The notes below the pieces were generated by a model. It worked only from the letters and a program-made list of their open reading frames with translations. It did no database searches and had not been told where the DNA came from. Positions 14,477 through 23,112 of a stretch of 38,491 nucleotides of DNA are shown here, piece after piece. How positions within the stretch are numbered: the stretch's first letter is position 1; every line of letters begins with the position of its first letter. Source of the stretch: Elusimicrobia bacterium GWC2_64_44. GTDB taxonomy: Bacteria; Elusimicrobiota; Elusimicrobia; Elusimicrobiales; UBA9959. Location: positions 1-38,491 of the forward strand of contig MGUG01000028.1 in the NCBI GenBank assembly GCA_001799845.1. The letters are read 5' to 3'. A program made the translations under genes and the position numbers.

Positions 14477-15706
14477 CTAAAAGCCTTCCTTGGTATAGCG
14501 CTCCAGCAATTCCCGGGCCAGGCGGCCTTCGGGGTTGAGCTTCAGCGCCTCGTCGAGGGCGGCCTTGAACTCGGCCTCCTGCTTGGCGGCATTTTTAAGC
14601 CGGGCGCCTTCCGTGGCGCGCAGCGCGGCCAGCACCGCGGCCTTCAGCGCCCAGGTCTCGCCTAGGAAGCGCTGCGGCTTAATGAAGGGGATCTGGTTCC
14701 CGAACCCCTCCGGCTGCTGCAGCACCGCCGTGACTCCGGCGAGCGCTTTGTAGAGCAGCTGGGCGGCCGCCCTGGGGTTCCCCCCCACAGCGGCCAGCGC
14801 GGCGCCATCCTGAAAATCGGTCTCGGCCAGCTGGCGGCGGGCGTCGAGCAGCACCGGGTAATGGTTCAGCGCGCCCTGGTAGAAGGCGCGGGCCTGCGCG
14901 TATTCTTTTTTCACCAGCGCGACATTGCCCTGCACGGTCAGTTCCACGCTCTTGCGGAAAGCCTGATTGGCGGCGGCCCGCTGGTTGAAGTTGTTGATGG
15001 CCGCGTAGACGCGGATATCGCCCATCGCGTCGGACATCGCGACCTCCGCGGCGGAGCTGAGCCCCGCCGGAGCGTATCTTTTAACGTCCACGGGCCCGAA
15101 AGCCAGCCTCTCAAGCCCGCCTTTCAACTCGAGCGCTTTAGCCGCGGCGGCGCCGTACGCGGCGGCCTTCTCGAAAAGTATCTCCGGAGACTTGTTCATC
15201 GCCAGATAGGCCTCGGATTCCAGCCACGGCAGGGCCGAGGCCCGCGCGTAAAGGCCGGCCAGCAGCGCGCAGTATTTCACGCCGGGATCACCGGAAGCTG
15301 CCAGTTCCGCCGCCTGCGCCGCCATGGCCTCCAGGCCGCCGGTATCTCCTCGCGCGGCGAAGAAGCCGGTAAGCGCGGCCCTGGCGGCCCAGTTCAGCGG
15401 GCTGCCGGCCAGCGCTTTCTTCAGCGCGGAGGCTTCCAGCTCCTGCGCGCCCGGGAAGCCGCCTTTGGCGGCGGCGTCGGACAGCCGGCCCAGCAGGTCC
15501 ACCGCCTGCGGCGAGCCGGGCGCGTAGTCCAGCGCCTTCTCTATCGAGGCGAAGGCGGCCTTCACCTCGGCCTCCGCCGGGGCCTGCAGCTCTGCGGTCT
15601 TGCGCGCACGGCCCAGGTAAAAATCGGCGGCCTTCTCTTTGAAGAGGCCGCAGCCGGACAGAAGCAGCGCGCACAGGGCCGTAGCCGCAAACTGTGAAAG
15701 TTTCAT
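14477..15706 (-). CDS. TPR-like helical lipoprotein
   Basis: A 409-residue predicted lipoprotein. The N-terminus MKLSQFAATALCALLLSGCGLF has a clear lipobox (LLSGC), so the protein is anchored to a membrane by its acylated Cys. The remainder is Ala/Leu-rich helix repeats with TPR character (for example ALVKKEYAQARAFYQGALNHYP and EAEFKAALDEALKLNPEGRLA). Such lipoproteins often act as assembly or scaffold factors. The start codon overlaps the stop of the flavin-reductase gene in TGATG, showing coupling. The frame is open much further upstream, but only as a shadow of the neighbours. No specific function can be given. Confidence 0.72.
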   Translation of the reverse strand: MKLSQFAATALCALLLSGCGLFKEKAADFYLGRARKTAELQAPAEAEVKAAFASIEKALDYAPGSPQAVDLLGRLSDAAAKGGFPGAQELEASALKKALAGSPLNWAARAALTGFFAARGDTGGLEAMAAQAAELAASGDPGVKYCALLAGLYARASALPWLESEAYLAMNKSPEILFEKAAAYGAAAAKALELKGGLERLAFGPVDVKRYAPAGLSSAAEVAMSDAMGDIRVYAAINNFNQRAAANQAFRKSVELTVQGNVALVKKEYAQARAFYQGALNHYPVLLDARRQLAETDFQDGAALAAVGGNPRAAAQLLYKALAGVTAVLQQPEGFGNQIPFIKPQRFLGETWALKAAVLAALRATEGARLKNAAKQEAEFKAALDEALKLNPEGRLARELLERYTKEGF

Positions 15707-16203
15707 CAAAAAAGCTCCGCCTTGAGTATTTTCCCGAAGTAAACGGTGTGCGGTACCTCGACGTCCGGGTAATACTTGCTGAGCGTTCCGGTGGCCAGGG
15801 CCTCGCGCTGGAGGTCGGTCCGGCCGTAAAGCTCGCACTGGTAGACGAGCTCGCAGCCCTGGAGGTACTTGACGCCGTTCACGCCCTCTTTGAGCTTCAG
15901 CCCCAGGGCGCGGACCTTGTCATACTCGAGCCCCGACTTGGAGCCGCAGTAGGCCAGCTCCTTTTTCAGTTCCCCGCGCTTAGGTACGCAGACGGAGAAA
16001 CCGGCGGCGCTCTCCAGCAGGACGTGGGTGTAGCGCGAAGGACGGACCAGCACCGTCAGGATGGGCAGCCCCCAGATAATTCCTAACTGCGCCCAGCCTA
16101 TGGTCATGACGTTGACCCTGCCCTTGCCGTCTTGCGCCACCAGGAAGGCGCCGGAGCCCTCCAGCGCCTCGCAGAGCCTGTCGAAGTGTTCCGAATATTT
16201 CAT
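15706..16203 (-). CDS. Flavin reductase-like FMN-binding split-barrel protein
   Basis: A 165-residue protein of the flavin reductase-like/flavoredoxin group, which binds FMN in a split beta barrel. NVMTIGWAQLGIIWGLPILTVLVRPSRYTH is the typical flavin-binding segment, followed by GFSVCVPKRGELKKELAYCGSKSG. The family includes flavin reductases and electron carriers; which one this is cannot be said. The ATG at 16203 follows a G-rich stretch and lies 20 bases after the tdh stop, so both are likely cotranscribed; the pairing with a dehydrogenase suggests a redox role. Confidence 0.85.
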   Translation of the reverse strand: MKYSEHFDRLCEALEGSGAFLVAQDGKGRVNVMTIGWAQLGIIWGLPILTVLVRPSRYTHVLLESAAGFSVCVPKRGELKKELAYCGSKSGLEYDKVRALGLKLKEGVNGVKYLQGCELVYQCELYGRTDLQREALATGTLSKYYPDVEVPHTVYFGKILKAELF

Positions 16204-16223
16204 AATGCCCCCGCGCGCCGCCT

Positions 16224-17255
16224 TTAGACGTCCGTCCAGTCCAGGATGATCTTGCCGGAGCGGCCCGAGGACATGATCTCGAAGCCCTCCTTGAAGTCTT
16301 TGGCCGGGAAGCGGTGCGTGATTATGGGCTTGATGTCGAGGCCGCTCGTGAGCATGGCGCACATCTTGTACCAGGTCTCGAACATCTCGCGGCCGTAGAT
16401 GCCCTTGAGGAACAGCGCCTTGAAGATGACCTGGTTCCACGGTATCGTGGTGTTGGGCGGCAGGATGCCCAGCAGCGCGATCTTCGCGCCCATCTTGACG
16501 TTGGCGATCATGTCGTTGAAGGCGACCGCGTTGCCGCTCATCTCCAGGCCCACGTCGAAGCCCTCGGTCATGCCGAGGGCCTTCATCACGTCGGACAACT
16601 TCTGGCTCCTGGAATCCACTACGTTCTTTATGCCCAGCTTGCCCGCCAGCTCCATGCGGTACGGGTTCACGTCGGTGATGACGGTGTGGCGCGCGCCCAC
16701 GTGGTTGGAGATGGCGCCGGCCATGATGCCTATAGGCCCCGCGCCGGTGATCAGCACGTCCTCGCCGATGAGGTCGAAGGAGAGAGCGGTGTGCACGGCG
16801 TTGCCGAGCGGGTCGAGGATCGAGGCCTCCTCGTCGGAGACGCCCTCGGGGATGGAGAATACGTTCTCGGCCGGGATGGCCAGGTATTCGGCGAAGCAGC
16901 CGGGGCGGTTGACGCCCACGCCCTTGGTATTGATGCAGAGGTGGCGGTGGCCGGCCTTGCAGTTGCGGCAGTGGCCGCAGACCAGGTGGCCCTCGCCGGA
17001 GACGCGCTCTCCCACGAAGTGCCCCTTCACGTTCTTGCCGAGCTGCGCTATCTCGCCCACGAACTCGTGCCCGACGTGCATGGGCACGGGGATGGTCTTC
17101 TGCGCCCACTCGTCCCACTGGTAGATGTGGATATCGGTGCCGCAGATGGCGGTCTTCTTTATCTTGATGAGGACCTCGTTGTCCCCGACCTCCGGCTTGG
17201 GCACGTCCTGCAGCCACAGTCCCTTTTCCGCCTTGGCTTTCACGAGAGCTTTCAT
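16224..17255 (-). CDS. tdh: L-threonine 3-dehydrogenase
   Basis: A 343-residue zinc-dependent, NAD-linked medium-chain dehydrogenase that oxidises L-threonine to 2-amino-3-ketobutyrate. Long stretches match E. coli Tdh (341 residues) almost word for word: [17 protein letters not shown] (catalytic zinc Cys38, with the tyrosine after His43), HVGHEFVGE, the structural zinc set [43 protein letters not shown], the NAD fold GAGPIGIMA, and [20 protein letters not shown] precedes the ATG and a TATAAT promoter lies upstream. The usual partner kbl (2-amino-3-ketobutyrate CoA ligase) is not adjacent. Threonine breakdown here would give glycine and acetyl-CoA if kbl exists elsewhere. Confidence 0.96.
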   Translation of the reverse strand: MKALVKAKAEKGLWLQDVPKPEVGDNEVLIKIKKTAICGTDIHIYQWDEWAQKTIPVPMHVGHEFVGEIAQLGKNVKGHFVGERVSGEGHLVCGHCRNCKAGHRHLCINTKGVGVNRPGCFAEYLAIPAENVFSIPEGVSDEEASILDPLGNAVHTALSFDLIGEDVLITGAGPIGIMAGAISNHVGARHTVITDVNPYRMELAGKLGIKNVVDSRSQKLSDVMKALGMTEGFDVGLEMSGNAVAFNDMIANVKMGAKIALLGILPPNTTIPWNQVIFKALFLKGIYGREMFETWYKMCAMLTSGLDIKPIITHRFPAKDFKEGFEIMSSGRSGKIILDWTDV

Positions 17256-17290
17256 GTAGGCACCTCCGTGCGTTTAAAGTGTATTTTTAT

Positions 17291-17320
17291 ATTATACCGA
17301 TTTATTGGTAGTCCCGCTAA
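17291..17320 (-). promoter_or_regulatory. Promoter of tdh
   Basis: On the minus strand a perfect TATAAT (17296-17291) with a weak TTAGCG (17320-17315) 18 bases upstream. The leader to the ATG at 17255 is about 30 bases and carries GGAGGTG. Confidence 0.6.
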
Positions 17321-17331
17321 AATGCTAATCT
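17305..17331 (+). promoter_or_regulatory. Possible promoter of the 17341 gene
   Basis: TTGGTA (17305-17310), 15 bases, TAATCT (17326-17331), ending 9 bases before the ATG. No Shine-Dalgarno follows. It overlaps the tdh promoter region, so the two genes are divergently controlled from 85 bases. Confidence 0.35.
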
Positions 17332-17340
17332 TGTAAAAAT

Positions 17341-20073
17341 ATGCGCTTCGCCGCGACGCTCCTTTCACTGCTTTTCGCCGCCGTTCCCGCCTCGGCGGGC
17401 ACGGCCTCCGTCTACTATTTCGACCACTCCTACCGCATCTCCTTCGACATCTCGCAGGCCGTGGAGGACATCATCAACTCCACCTCCGCCTACAAGCTGG
17501 AGCGGGTCATCACCGAGAAGGTCTACACCAACGGCGCCAAATTCCTGCTGGAGGGCCCCGAGGACCTGTCGGCGGCCGAGCTCAACGCCACTACCTCCTA
17601 CACGCTCCTGGAGGAGGCCGGCATCCTGGAGGGCGGCACCTCGCTGCTGCTGCCGCCTAAGGACCTGGTGGAAAGTTTCGCGCCGCTGCTGGAAGAAGAG
17701 ATGCGGGTCTACCTCAGCGTTGAGCGGCGGCAGGCGAGCATCCTCGAGGGGCTCTCCCCCTCAGGGATAAAATTCAAGGTCCTTGAGATCCCGGACCGCG
17801 ACGAGCGGGCGCTCTGGGAGCCCACGCTGAAGCTCACCCACCTGGTATCGGCCGGCGGCGCGCGGGCCGTCTTCACCTCGCTCTCCATCCCGATGGGGCT
17901 GGGAGGTCTGAACCGGCGTTTCGTGGAGGAAGCGGCCGACAAGCGCTCGGCGGTCATGCTGAGCCTGGGCGCGGGCAGTTCGCTCGCGGGCATGGTGATG
18001 AAGGCCGGGCCAGGGCGCACCTTCGACTACATGGCCGCGGCCGGCACGGATATAGCCGCGCTGGACTACCAGGACCTCCGGAATTTCTGGACCTGGTCGC
18101 AGGCCGGGGCCATCAAGGTCTCCTCTTCCACGCCGGAGTTTTTCTGCACCAACCTGAAGGTCACCGACCCGGAGCTGGCCAAACTGATCAAGCCCTACGC
18201 GCTGCGCGAGATCGGCGGCTACACCGTGGCGTTCATTTCGCTGATTCCGTCGCGCTCCGCGGCGCTGGCGGACCTGGCCGGCGCCCCGTACGAGATCATA
18301 GACCCGAAGGACCAGAACGCGCTGTTCGCCGTGATCAACGAGCTGCGGCGCGTCAAGAAGGCCAAGGTCGTGATCGCGGTCTCTTACCTGGGCAGCGACG
18401 AGTTCGGCTGGCTGCTGGGCGCGCGCGGGATAGACGCGCTGATAGGCCCCAAGACCTGGGACGCCGAAAGCGGCCGGCGCACGCGCGTGGAGCTGCGCAA
18501 GTGGGACAAGGAGTCCCATACCGCCCCCGCCCTGACGGTCTACCCCGACGCGCGCGGCGCGGGCGTGCTGCGCCTGGAGTTCGGGCCGCGCGGCGCGCTG
18601 ACCGCCCTGGAAGGCCTGCCCCCGCCGGAGGACCGCCGGGAGCCGCTGCTCTACCGCGAGCAGGTCTACATGAAGGAGCGCATAGCCAGGTACTTCCTGG
18701 GCAGCGGCGACGGCCTGCTGCCCGACCTGCGCGGCGTGGGCGCCGACTACACTATCCCCGGCTTCTTCAACCTGGCCGCCTCGCTGGCGCGCAAGGCTTT
18801 CCGCTCGGAAGTCGCCGTCGTCAAGGTGCGGCCTTTCAGCAGCAAGGTGCTGGGCGACATCCCCACGGCCATGGTGAAGACCTGGCTGGGCACCGACGAG
18901 CCCATGGAGCTGGCGCTGGTGCCCGGCTTCTTCCTCTCCGGGCTGCTGCAGAAGGCCCCGCCGCCGGTTTCCCCGGGCAGCTATTCCCCGCAGGCCTACG
19001 AGGGCGGCGAGTACTACGCCGTTTCCGGGGTGGACAAGAACGGGCGCGTGGCCGGGCTGCCCATCAACCCTTCTGAGACCTACCTGACCGCGCTGCCCGC
19101 GAGCCTGGCCGCGGGCAAGCCTTTCGTCAAGCTCCTCAGGAAACGGCCGGGCCTGCCGGGCACTCTCCACGAGACCGTGGTGGGCGCCCTGGACGCCCTG
19201 AAAAACAGGATACCCGCCCGCCAGCTCTGGGAAGCGGCCGCGCTGGAGGAGACGCGCAACATCACTCCGCCGCGCAACACCTGGCGTCTGAACCTGCGCA
19301 GCCTGTCGCTGCAGCTGGTGAACACAGAGGTGAAGGGCCCAGGCGGCTACGCCAGCGTGAACGAGTCCCGCCTGAGCGCCGTGAACCAGACCATGTTCCA
19401 GGGCTCGGGGCGGCTCTTCTCCGAGGTCTACTCCGAGAAATTCCGGTTCGACGCCGGCATCTCCGCGGATTACGGCCGCACCGCCCTGCGGCCGAAGGGC
19501 CAGCCGCACCTGACCACGGAGAGCGCCGACCAGCTGACCTACGAGAGCGAGCTGATCTACCGTATGAAGAAGTTCAACGGCCGGCTGGGGCAGCTGGTGA
19601 TCGGCCCCTACGCCTCCGCCGCCTACGATACGGAGTTCTCGCGCGCCGAGGGGATGCCGCTGCGCAAGGTGGTACGCGGCGGCGGCGGCTTCAAGCTGTT
19701 CGAGGGGGCGGCTATCCAGGAACTTTACCTCGGGCTCTCCACGGAGCAGGTCTACACCTACGTTCCGGAGCGCACCAAGTTCGCCATGGAGACGGGCTTC
19801 CGCCTGGGGCTGCCGCTGCCGGGCACGGCGCTGCAGCTCGACGCCGACGGCAACTACCGCCTCTTCGCCCGCAGCCGCTTCGACACGGTCTACGACCTGA
19901 AGGAGCGCCTGGAGCTGAACCTGAAGCTGAGCACGCGCCTCTACGGCGACATCATGATCAGCCCTTTCCTGAAGTTCTTCCTGGCCACCGGCAAGAAACT
20001 CCCCGGCTCTGCCTCCAACCTGACCACCGGCTTCGCCCTCGAATACTCCCGCCTCTTCAAAATAAAGCGCTGA
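17341..20073 (+). CDS. Secreted degenerate 5'-nucleotidase-like protein with C-terminal outer-membrane barrel
   Basis: A 910-residue exported protein with a signal peptide (1-20). Residues about 160-400 follow the order of UshA-type metallophosphatases: GLGGLNRRFVEEAADKRS, then SLGAGSSLAG where DAGD is expected, GTDIAALDYQDL where GNHEFD is expected, LIKPYALREIGGYTVAFISLIP, and VVIAVSYLGSDE with Tyr where the HLG histidine is expected; the GHSH motif is missing. Residues about 460-560 resemble the 5'-nucleotidase C-terminal domain (EVAVVKVRPFSSKVLGDIP). From about 640 to the end there are alternating strands typical of an outer-membrane barrel, closing with TTGFALEYSRLFKIKR. The metal ligands seem lost, so it is probably a binding or structural protein. 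No Shine-Dalgarno is seen. Family likeness is from motif reading only. Confidence 0.65.
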   Translation: MRFAATLLSLLFAAVPASAGTASVYYFDHSYRISFDISQAVEDIINSTSAYKLERVITEKVYTNGAKFLLEGPEDLSAAELNATTSYTLLEEAGILEGGTSLLLPPKDLVESFAPLLEEEMRVYLSVERRQASILEGLSPSGIKFKVLEIPDRDERALWEPTLKLTHLVSAGGARAVFTSLSIPMGLGGLNRRFVEEAADKRSAVMLSLGAGSSLAGMVMKAGPGRTFDYMAAAGTDIAALDYQDLRNFWTWSQAGAIKVSSSTPEFFCTNLKVTDPELAKLIKPYALREIGGYTVAFISLIPSRSAALADLAGAPYEIIDPKDQNALFAVINELRRVKKAKVVIAVSYLGSDEFGWLLGARGIDALIGPKTWDAESGRRTRVELRKWDKESHTAPALTVYPDARGAGVLRLEFGPRGALTALEGLPPPEDRREPLLYREQVYMKERIARYFLGSGDGLLPDLRGVGADYTIPGFFNLAASLARKAFRSEVAVVKVRPFSSKVLGDIPTAMVKTWLGTDEPMELALVPGFFLSGLLQKAPPPVSPGSYSPQAYEGGEYYAVSGVDKNGRVAGLPINPSETYLTALPASLAAGKPFVKLLRKRPGLPGTLHETVVGALDALKNRIPARQLWEAAALEETRNITPPRNTWRLNLRSLSLQLVNTEVKGPGGYASVNESRLSAVNQTMFQGSGRLFSEVYSEKFRFDAGISADYGRTALRPKGQPHLTTESADQLTYESELIYRMKKFNGRLGQLVIGPYASAAYDTEFSRAEGMPLRKVVRGGGGFKLFEGAAIQELYLGLSTEQVYTYVPERTKFAMETGFRLGLPLPGTALQLDADGNYRLFARSRFDTVYDLKERLELNLKLSTRLYGDIMISPFLKFFLATGKKLPGSASNLTTGFALEYSRLFKIKR

Positions 20074-20295
20074 CCGCCGCCCAATTTTCCACACTCAAGA
20101 GGACAGCGAGAAGCCCAGTCGGGGCCAGCCGGGAAGGGGCCCCGTGCTCCTGGCAGAGGGAAACCGTTGCGCGGTTTCCCCCGCCCTTGGGAAATTATGG
20201 GCGGGACCCCCTTCCCCAAAGTCGCACGGAACCCCTCCCCGGCCGTCCCCTCCGCTCAGGCTGGCGAGAGGCTATGTTTTAACAGAGAAGTAGCA
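20074..20295. other. Gene-free stretch with several GC hairpins
   Basis: No coding frame is convincing here. Three hairpins stand out: GGGGCC/GGCCCC (20121-20126 with 20138-20143), a perfect 9-bp stem (20158-20166 with 20172-20180), and directly after it a perfect 7-bp stem (20180-20186 with 20199-20205). None has a T tract, so they are not ordinary terminators of the 17341 gene. Together with the next element the gene-free stretch is 420 bases. Confidence 0.55.
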
Positions 20296-20428
20296 GGCGG
20301 AGACCGCAGGGGTAGGACAAGCAAAACCGTCGCGAGCCCGACGCTTGCGTAGCGCGGAGGGCGAGTGCCGAGTGAGCGCACGGTGTGCGCGAACGCGTTT
20401 TGCGGTCCTGCCCCTGCGGTAGGCCGCC
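20296..20428. repeat. 133-nt cruciform-like structured element
   Basis: The outer arms 20304-20327 and 20397-20419 are complementary over about 22 positions (CCGCAGGGG, AGGAC, GCAAAAC with one mismatch and one bulge), and GGCGG/CCGCC extend it outward. Inside lie hairpins at 20328-20343 (CGTCG/CGACG) and 20376-20390 (GCGCAC/GTGCGC around GGT). The result is a multi-branched fold, as in structured RNAs or REP/MITE-type palindromic repeats. Which of these it is cannot be decided from one copy. Confidence 0.6.
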
Positions 20429-20440
20429 GAACTTCAGCAA

Positions 20441-20474
20441 TAAAAACAAAAGCACCGGGGGGGCCGGTGCTTTT
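20441..20474 (-). terminator. Terminator of the kinase gene
   Basis: An 11-bp perfect stem (20448-20458 with 20464-20474) around five G; on the minus strand it is followed by TTTGTTTTT. It lies 20 bases past the stop of the 20494-22941 gene. Confidence 0.88.
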
Positions 20475-20493
20475 AGTTGTGAAGGAATTGGAA

Positions 20494-22941
20494 CTAGGCC
20501 AGGGCGTCGAGGTCGCGGCGGAGGTCTTCGGCGCTGGTGTAGCGCTTCTCGGGGTCGGGCTCCAGGCAGCGCTCCACGATGGCGTCCACCTCGGCCGGGA
20601 GGCCGGGGACGGTGTCGGTGAGCTTCTGGTACTTGCGGTGCGTCTTCTGGTAGTGGAAATCGGGGCCCTGGAAGGGCAGCACGCCGCTGACCGCCTCGTA
20701 GAGGCAGACGCCCAGCGAGTAGATGTCCGACTGCACCGAGGAGGCGCCCAGCTCCTGCTCCGGCGCCATGTAGGCGGGCGAGCCTACCACCTCGCCGCCG
20801 GACATGCGGGCCATGGTCTCGCGGGCCCGGTAGGCCAGGCCGAAGTCCATCACTTTTACGCCGCCATCCGACGAGAGCATGATGTTGGCCAGTTTCAGGT
20901 CGCGGTGCACCACGTTCTTGGAGTGCGCGTAGACCAGCGCGCCGGCGGCCTCGCTGAACATGCGGCGCGCGCGGTCGAAGGGGATGCGGGCTTCTTTGTC
21001 CAGCACCTTGTCCAGCGTTTGGCCGTCCACATGCTCGAAGACCAGGTAAATATTGTCTTCCTCTTCGAAGATGGTGTAGATCTCTATGACGCCGGGGTGG
21101 TGCAGCAGCGCCACGGTGCGCGCCTCCTCCAGGAAGCGCTGCTTCTCGCGCTCGTTGACCTTGATCTCGTCGCCCATCTTCTTGATGGCCACCTTGCGCC
21201 CGAGGGACTGGTCGGTGGCCTCGTAGACCACGCCCATGGCGCCCTCGCCGAGCTTCCGTTCTATCTTGTACTTGCCGGTGGCCACGCCCTCGTAGAAGAC
21301 CGAGGGAGAGAGCACGTCGGGGTGCGTGGCGCGCGCGGCCTGCGGGCCCGGCGTCCGGGAAGTCATGATGTGCACCAGCCCGGCCGCCACCAGCGCGCCG
21401 CCGGTCAGGGTGAAGAACAAGAGCGTCAGGAAGCGCTTCATCGGGGCGCCGTCTTTGGCCGGAGCGGAGCCGGGTTCGGCGGCCCCGGCGGCCTTGAACT
21501 GCCCGGCCGGGCTGAAGCCCGGCACGCGCGGCCCGTACTGCGACACGGCGTCCTGGTAGCGGCGGGAATACGCTCCGGAAAGCGCGGCCGCCTGCCTGAA
21601 ATCCTCCAGCATGCGCTTGTAGTCGCCCTGCTTCTCGTAGGCCAGCGCGCGGTTGAACCACGCGTCGGCGAACCCGGGGTTGATGCCTATGGCGCGGCTG
21701 GCGTCGGCGGCGGCGGCGTCGGACTTGCCCTTGCGGTTCAGCGACCAGGCGCGCATATTGAAGGCCTGCAGGTTGCCGGGGTCGCGCTCTATCACGTGGC
21801 CGGCGTCGCGCACGGCCTCGTCGTAGAGGCCCAGAAAATTGTTGGCGTTGGCCCGTTCGAGATAGGCCTCGAAGTTGCCGGGGTCTTTCTCTATGGCCAG
21901 TCCGGCGTAGCGCGCGGCGCCAGCGTAGTCGCCCAGGCGGTTCTTGGCCACGGCTGTCTTAAGATAGGCCTTGGAGCGCGCGAAGTCCGGGGCCGCGGCG
22001 GCCTCAGTTCCGCCGGCCCCGGCCAGGGAGCCCAGCGCGCTCCCGCGGGAGCCCTTCACGGCGTCGGGGGCGTCGCCGCTGTCGCCCAGCGCCCGGCGCA
22101 TTTCGTCCACGGAAGAGATGGAGCGCAGCGTAGGCACGGCCTTGCGGCTTTCCAGCAGGGCCGACAGCACGCGCGCGGATTCGTCCTGCGGGTCCGCCGA
22201 CATCGCCTTCTTGATGTCCTCTATGGCGCCTTTGCGGTCGTCCAGCGAGGCGCGGGCCAGCGCCCTGGCCTTGTAGGCGTCCGGGTCGGTATCGTTAAGC
22301 CCCAGGGCGGTGGTGGCGGCCCGCTCGGCCGCCTTGTAGTCGCGGGCCTCGTTGTAATAGGAAGCGGCCGTGGTGTGCACGCCCGGGTTCTGCGGGTATT
22401 CCTTCACCGCCGCGCGGAGCGTCTCTTCGGCCTTTTGGGAGTCGCCGGAGGCGGCCGCCACGCGGACGTCGGTAAGAGTATCCACCAGGTCGCGCCGGTG
22501 CCCGCCGCCGGGGGCCGTAGAGCCGGGGCCGGTAGTCCGGCCCTGTATGGTGCGCAGCTGGAACGGGGCCAGGCTGAGCGTCACTTCCAGGTATTCTTCG
22601 CGGCTGAGCTGGTTATCCTTGTAAGCTTTATGCAGGGAGAACATCAGCTCGGAGAGCCTGTAAGAATGCTCGGCCTTGAATTCCTCTATCTGCGGTTTGG
22701 TCTTGGGCGGCAGCAGGCGCAGCAGGGCGCCCACGGAGTCCAGCGGGTTGTCGGCGGTATTCAGGCGGAAAACATCCAGGTCGCTGCCGCCCTGGGCCGG
22801 GCCGCCGGGCGCTGGGACCTGCTCAACGGGCGCGGAGTCGGTAGAAGGGGGCGGCGCGCCGGCCAGGCCGGCGTCCTCGGCGCGCAGGGGGGCCGCGGCG
22901 AGCAGGGAAATGCAGAAAAAAGCGGAGAGCATCTTCCTCAT
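20494..22941 (-). CDS. TPR - transmembrane - Ser/Thr protein kinase with exported sensor half
   Basis: An 815-residue protein with reversed layout for a bacterial Ser/Thr kinase. A signal peptide (1-21, MRKMLSAFFCISLLAAAPLRA) is followed by a long helical part including TPR repeats at about 230-480 (for example GDYAGAARYAGLAIEKDPGNFEAY). A single membrane helix lies at about 500-525 (FLTLLFFTLTGGALVAAGL). The kinase domain fills about 555-815: GEGAMGVVY, AIKKM, HRDLKLANIML (about 679), DFGLA, YMAPEQ and SDIYSLGVCLYE are all intact, so it should be active. The TPR half would face the periplasm and the kinase the cytoplasm. No substrate or phosphatase is adjacent. It has its own promoter and terminator. 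Confidence 0.9.
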   Translation of the reverse strand: MRKMLSAFFCISLLAAAPLRAEDAGLAGAPPPSTDSAPVEQVPAPGGPAQGGSDLDVFRLNTADNPLDSVGALLRLLPPKTKPQIEEFKAEHSYRLSELMFSLHKAYKDNQLSREEYLEVTLSLAPFQLRTIQGRTTGPGSTAPGGGHRRDLVDTLTDVRVAAASGDSQKAEETLRAAVKEYPQNPGVHTTAASYYNEARDYKAAERAATTALGLNDTDPDAYKARALARASLDDRKGAIEDIKKAMSADPQDESARVLSALLESRKAVPTLRSISSVDEMRRALGDSGDAPDAVKGSRGSALGSLAGAGGTEAAAAPDFARSKAYLKTAVAKNRLGDYAGAARYAGLAIEKDPGNFEAYLERANANNFLGLYDEAVRDAGHVIERDPGNLQAFNMRAWSLNRKGKSDAAAADASRAIGINPGFADAWFNRALAYEKQGDYKRMLEDFRQAAALSGAYSRRYQDAVSQYGPRVPGFSPAGQFKAAGAAEPGSAPAKDGAPMKRFLTLLFFTLTGGALVAAGLVHIMTSRTPGPQAARATHPDVLSPSVFYEGVATGKYKIERKLGEGAMGVVYEATDQSLGRKVAIKKMGDEIKVNEREKQRFLEEARTVALLHHPGVIEIYTIFEEEDNIYLVFEHVDGQTLDKVLDKEARIPFDRARRMFSEAAGALVYAHSKNVVHRDLKLANIMLSSDGGVKVMDFGLAYRARETMARMSGGEVVGSPAYMAPEQELGASSVQSDIYSLGVCLYEAVSGVLPFQGPDFHYQKTHRKYQKLTDTVPGLPAEVDAIVERCLEPDPEKRYTSAEDLRRDLDALA

Positions 22942-22979
22942 ATAAAGGTTAAGGATACACTATATCCGGCGACCCAAAT

Positions 22980-23008
22980 AGGATAAAGGCCGGGCTGACT
23001 TTTGTCAA
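22980..23008 (-). promoter_or_regulatory. Promoter of the kinase gene
   Basis: On the minus strand a consensus TTGACA (23008-23003), 17 bases, TATCCT (22985-22980). The leader to the ATG at 22941 is about 30 bases without a clear Shine-Dalgarno. Confidence 0.6.
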
Positions 23009-23068
23009 GGGCCCACCGGTCCTATTTTGCGGGCCCATTTCCCCGCGCCGGCCTGGGACTTGCGGCGC

Positions 23069-23096
23069 TTGCTGAACCGCGTGGTTCAGCTAAACT
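23069..23096 (+). promoter_or_regulatory. Promoter of the 23113 gene
   Basis: TTGCTG (23069-23074), exactly 16 bases, TAAACT (23091-23096). GAGGA (23103-23107) and the ATG at 23113 follow at once, so the leader is about 10 bases. Confidence 0.65.
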
Positions 23097-23112
23097 ATAG
23101 CAGAGGACCATT

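Noticed and set aside
15706..17217. A 503-residue fusion frame across tdh and the flavin-reductase gene
   Set aside because: The N-terminal 338 residues are a shifted reading of tdh with no likeness to any protein; the flavin-reductase protein begins at 16203.
17905..18400. Calling the 17341 gene an active 5'-nucleotidase
   Set aside because: The metal-binding Asp, His and Asn positions of the family are replaced and GHSH is missing, so only the fold is proposed.
17761..20094. A 777-residue open frame on the minus strand opposite the barrel gene
   Set aside because: Composition is typical of an antisense shadow, and the plus-strand product has a signal peptide and family motifs.
20074..20493. 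tRNA, tmRNA or rRNA in the gene-free region
   Set aside because: No cloverleaf with CCA end, no TpsiC-arm signature and no rRNA motif could be found by reading; the hairpins fit none of these.
20365..22986. An 873-residue open frame on the plus strand opposite the kinase gene
   Set aside because: It begins inside the structured element and lies antisense to an intact kinase with all catalytic motifs; it shows no domain.
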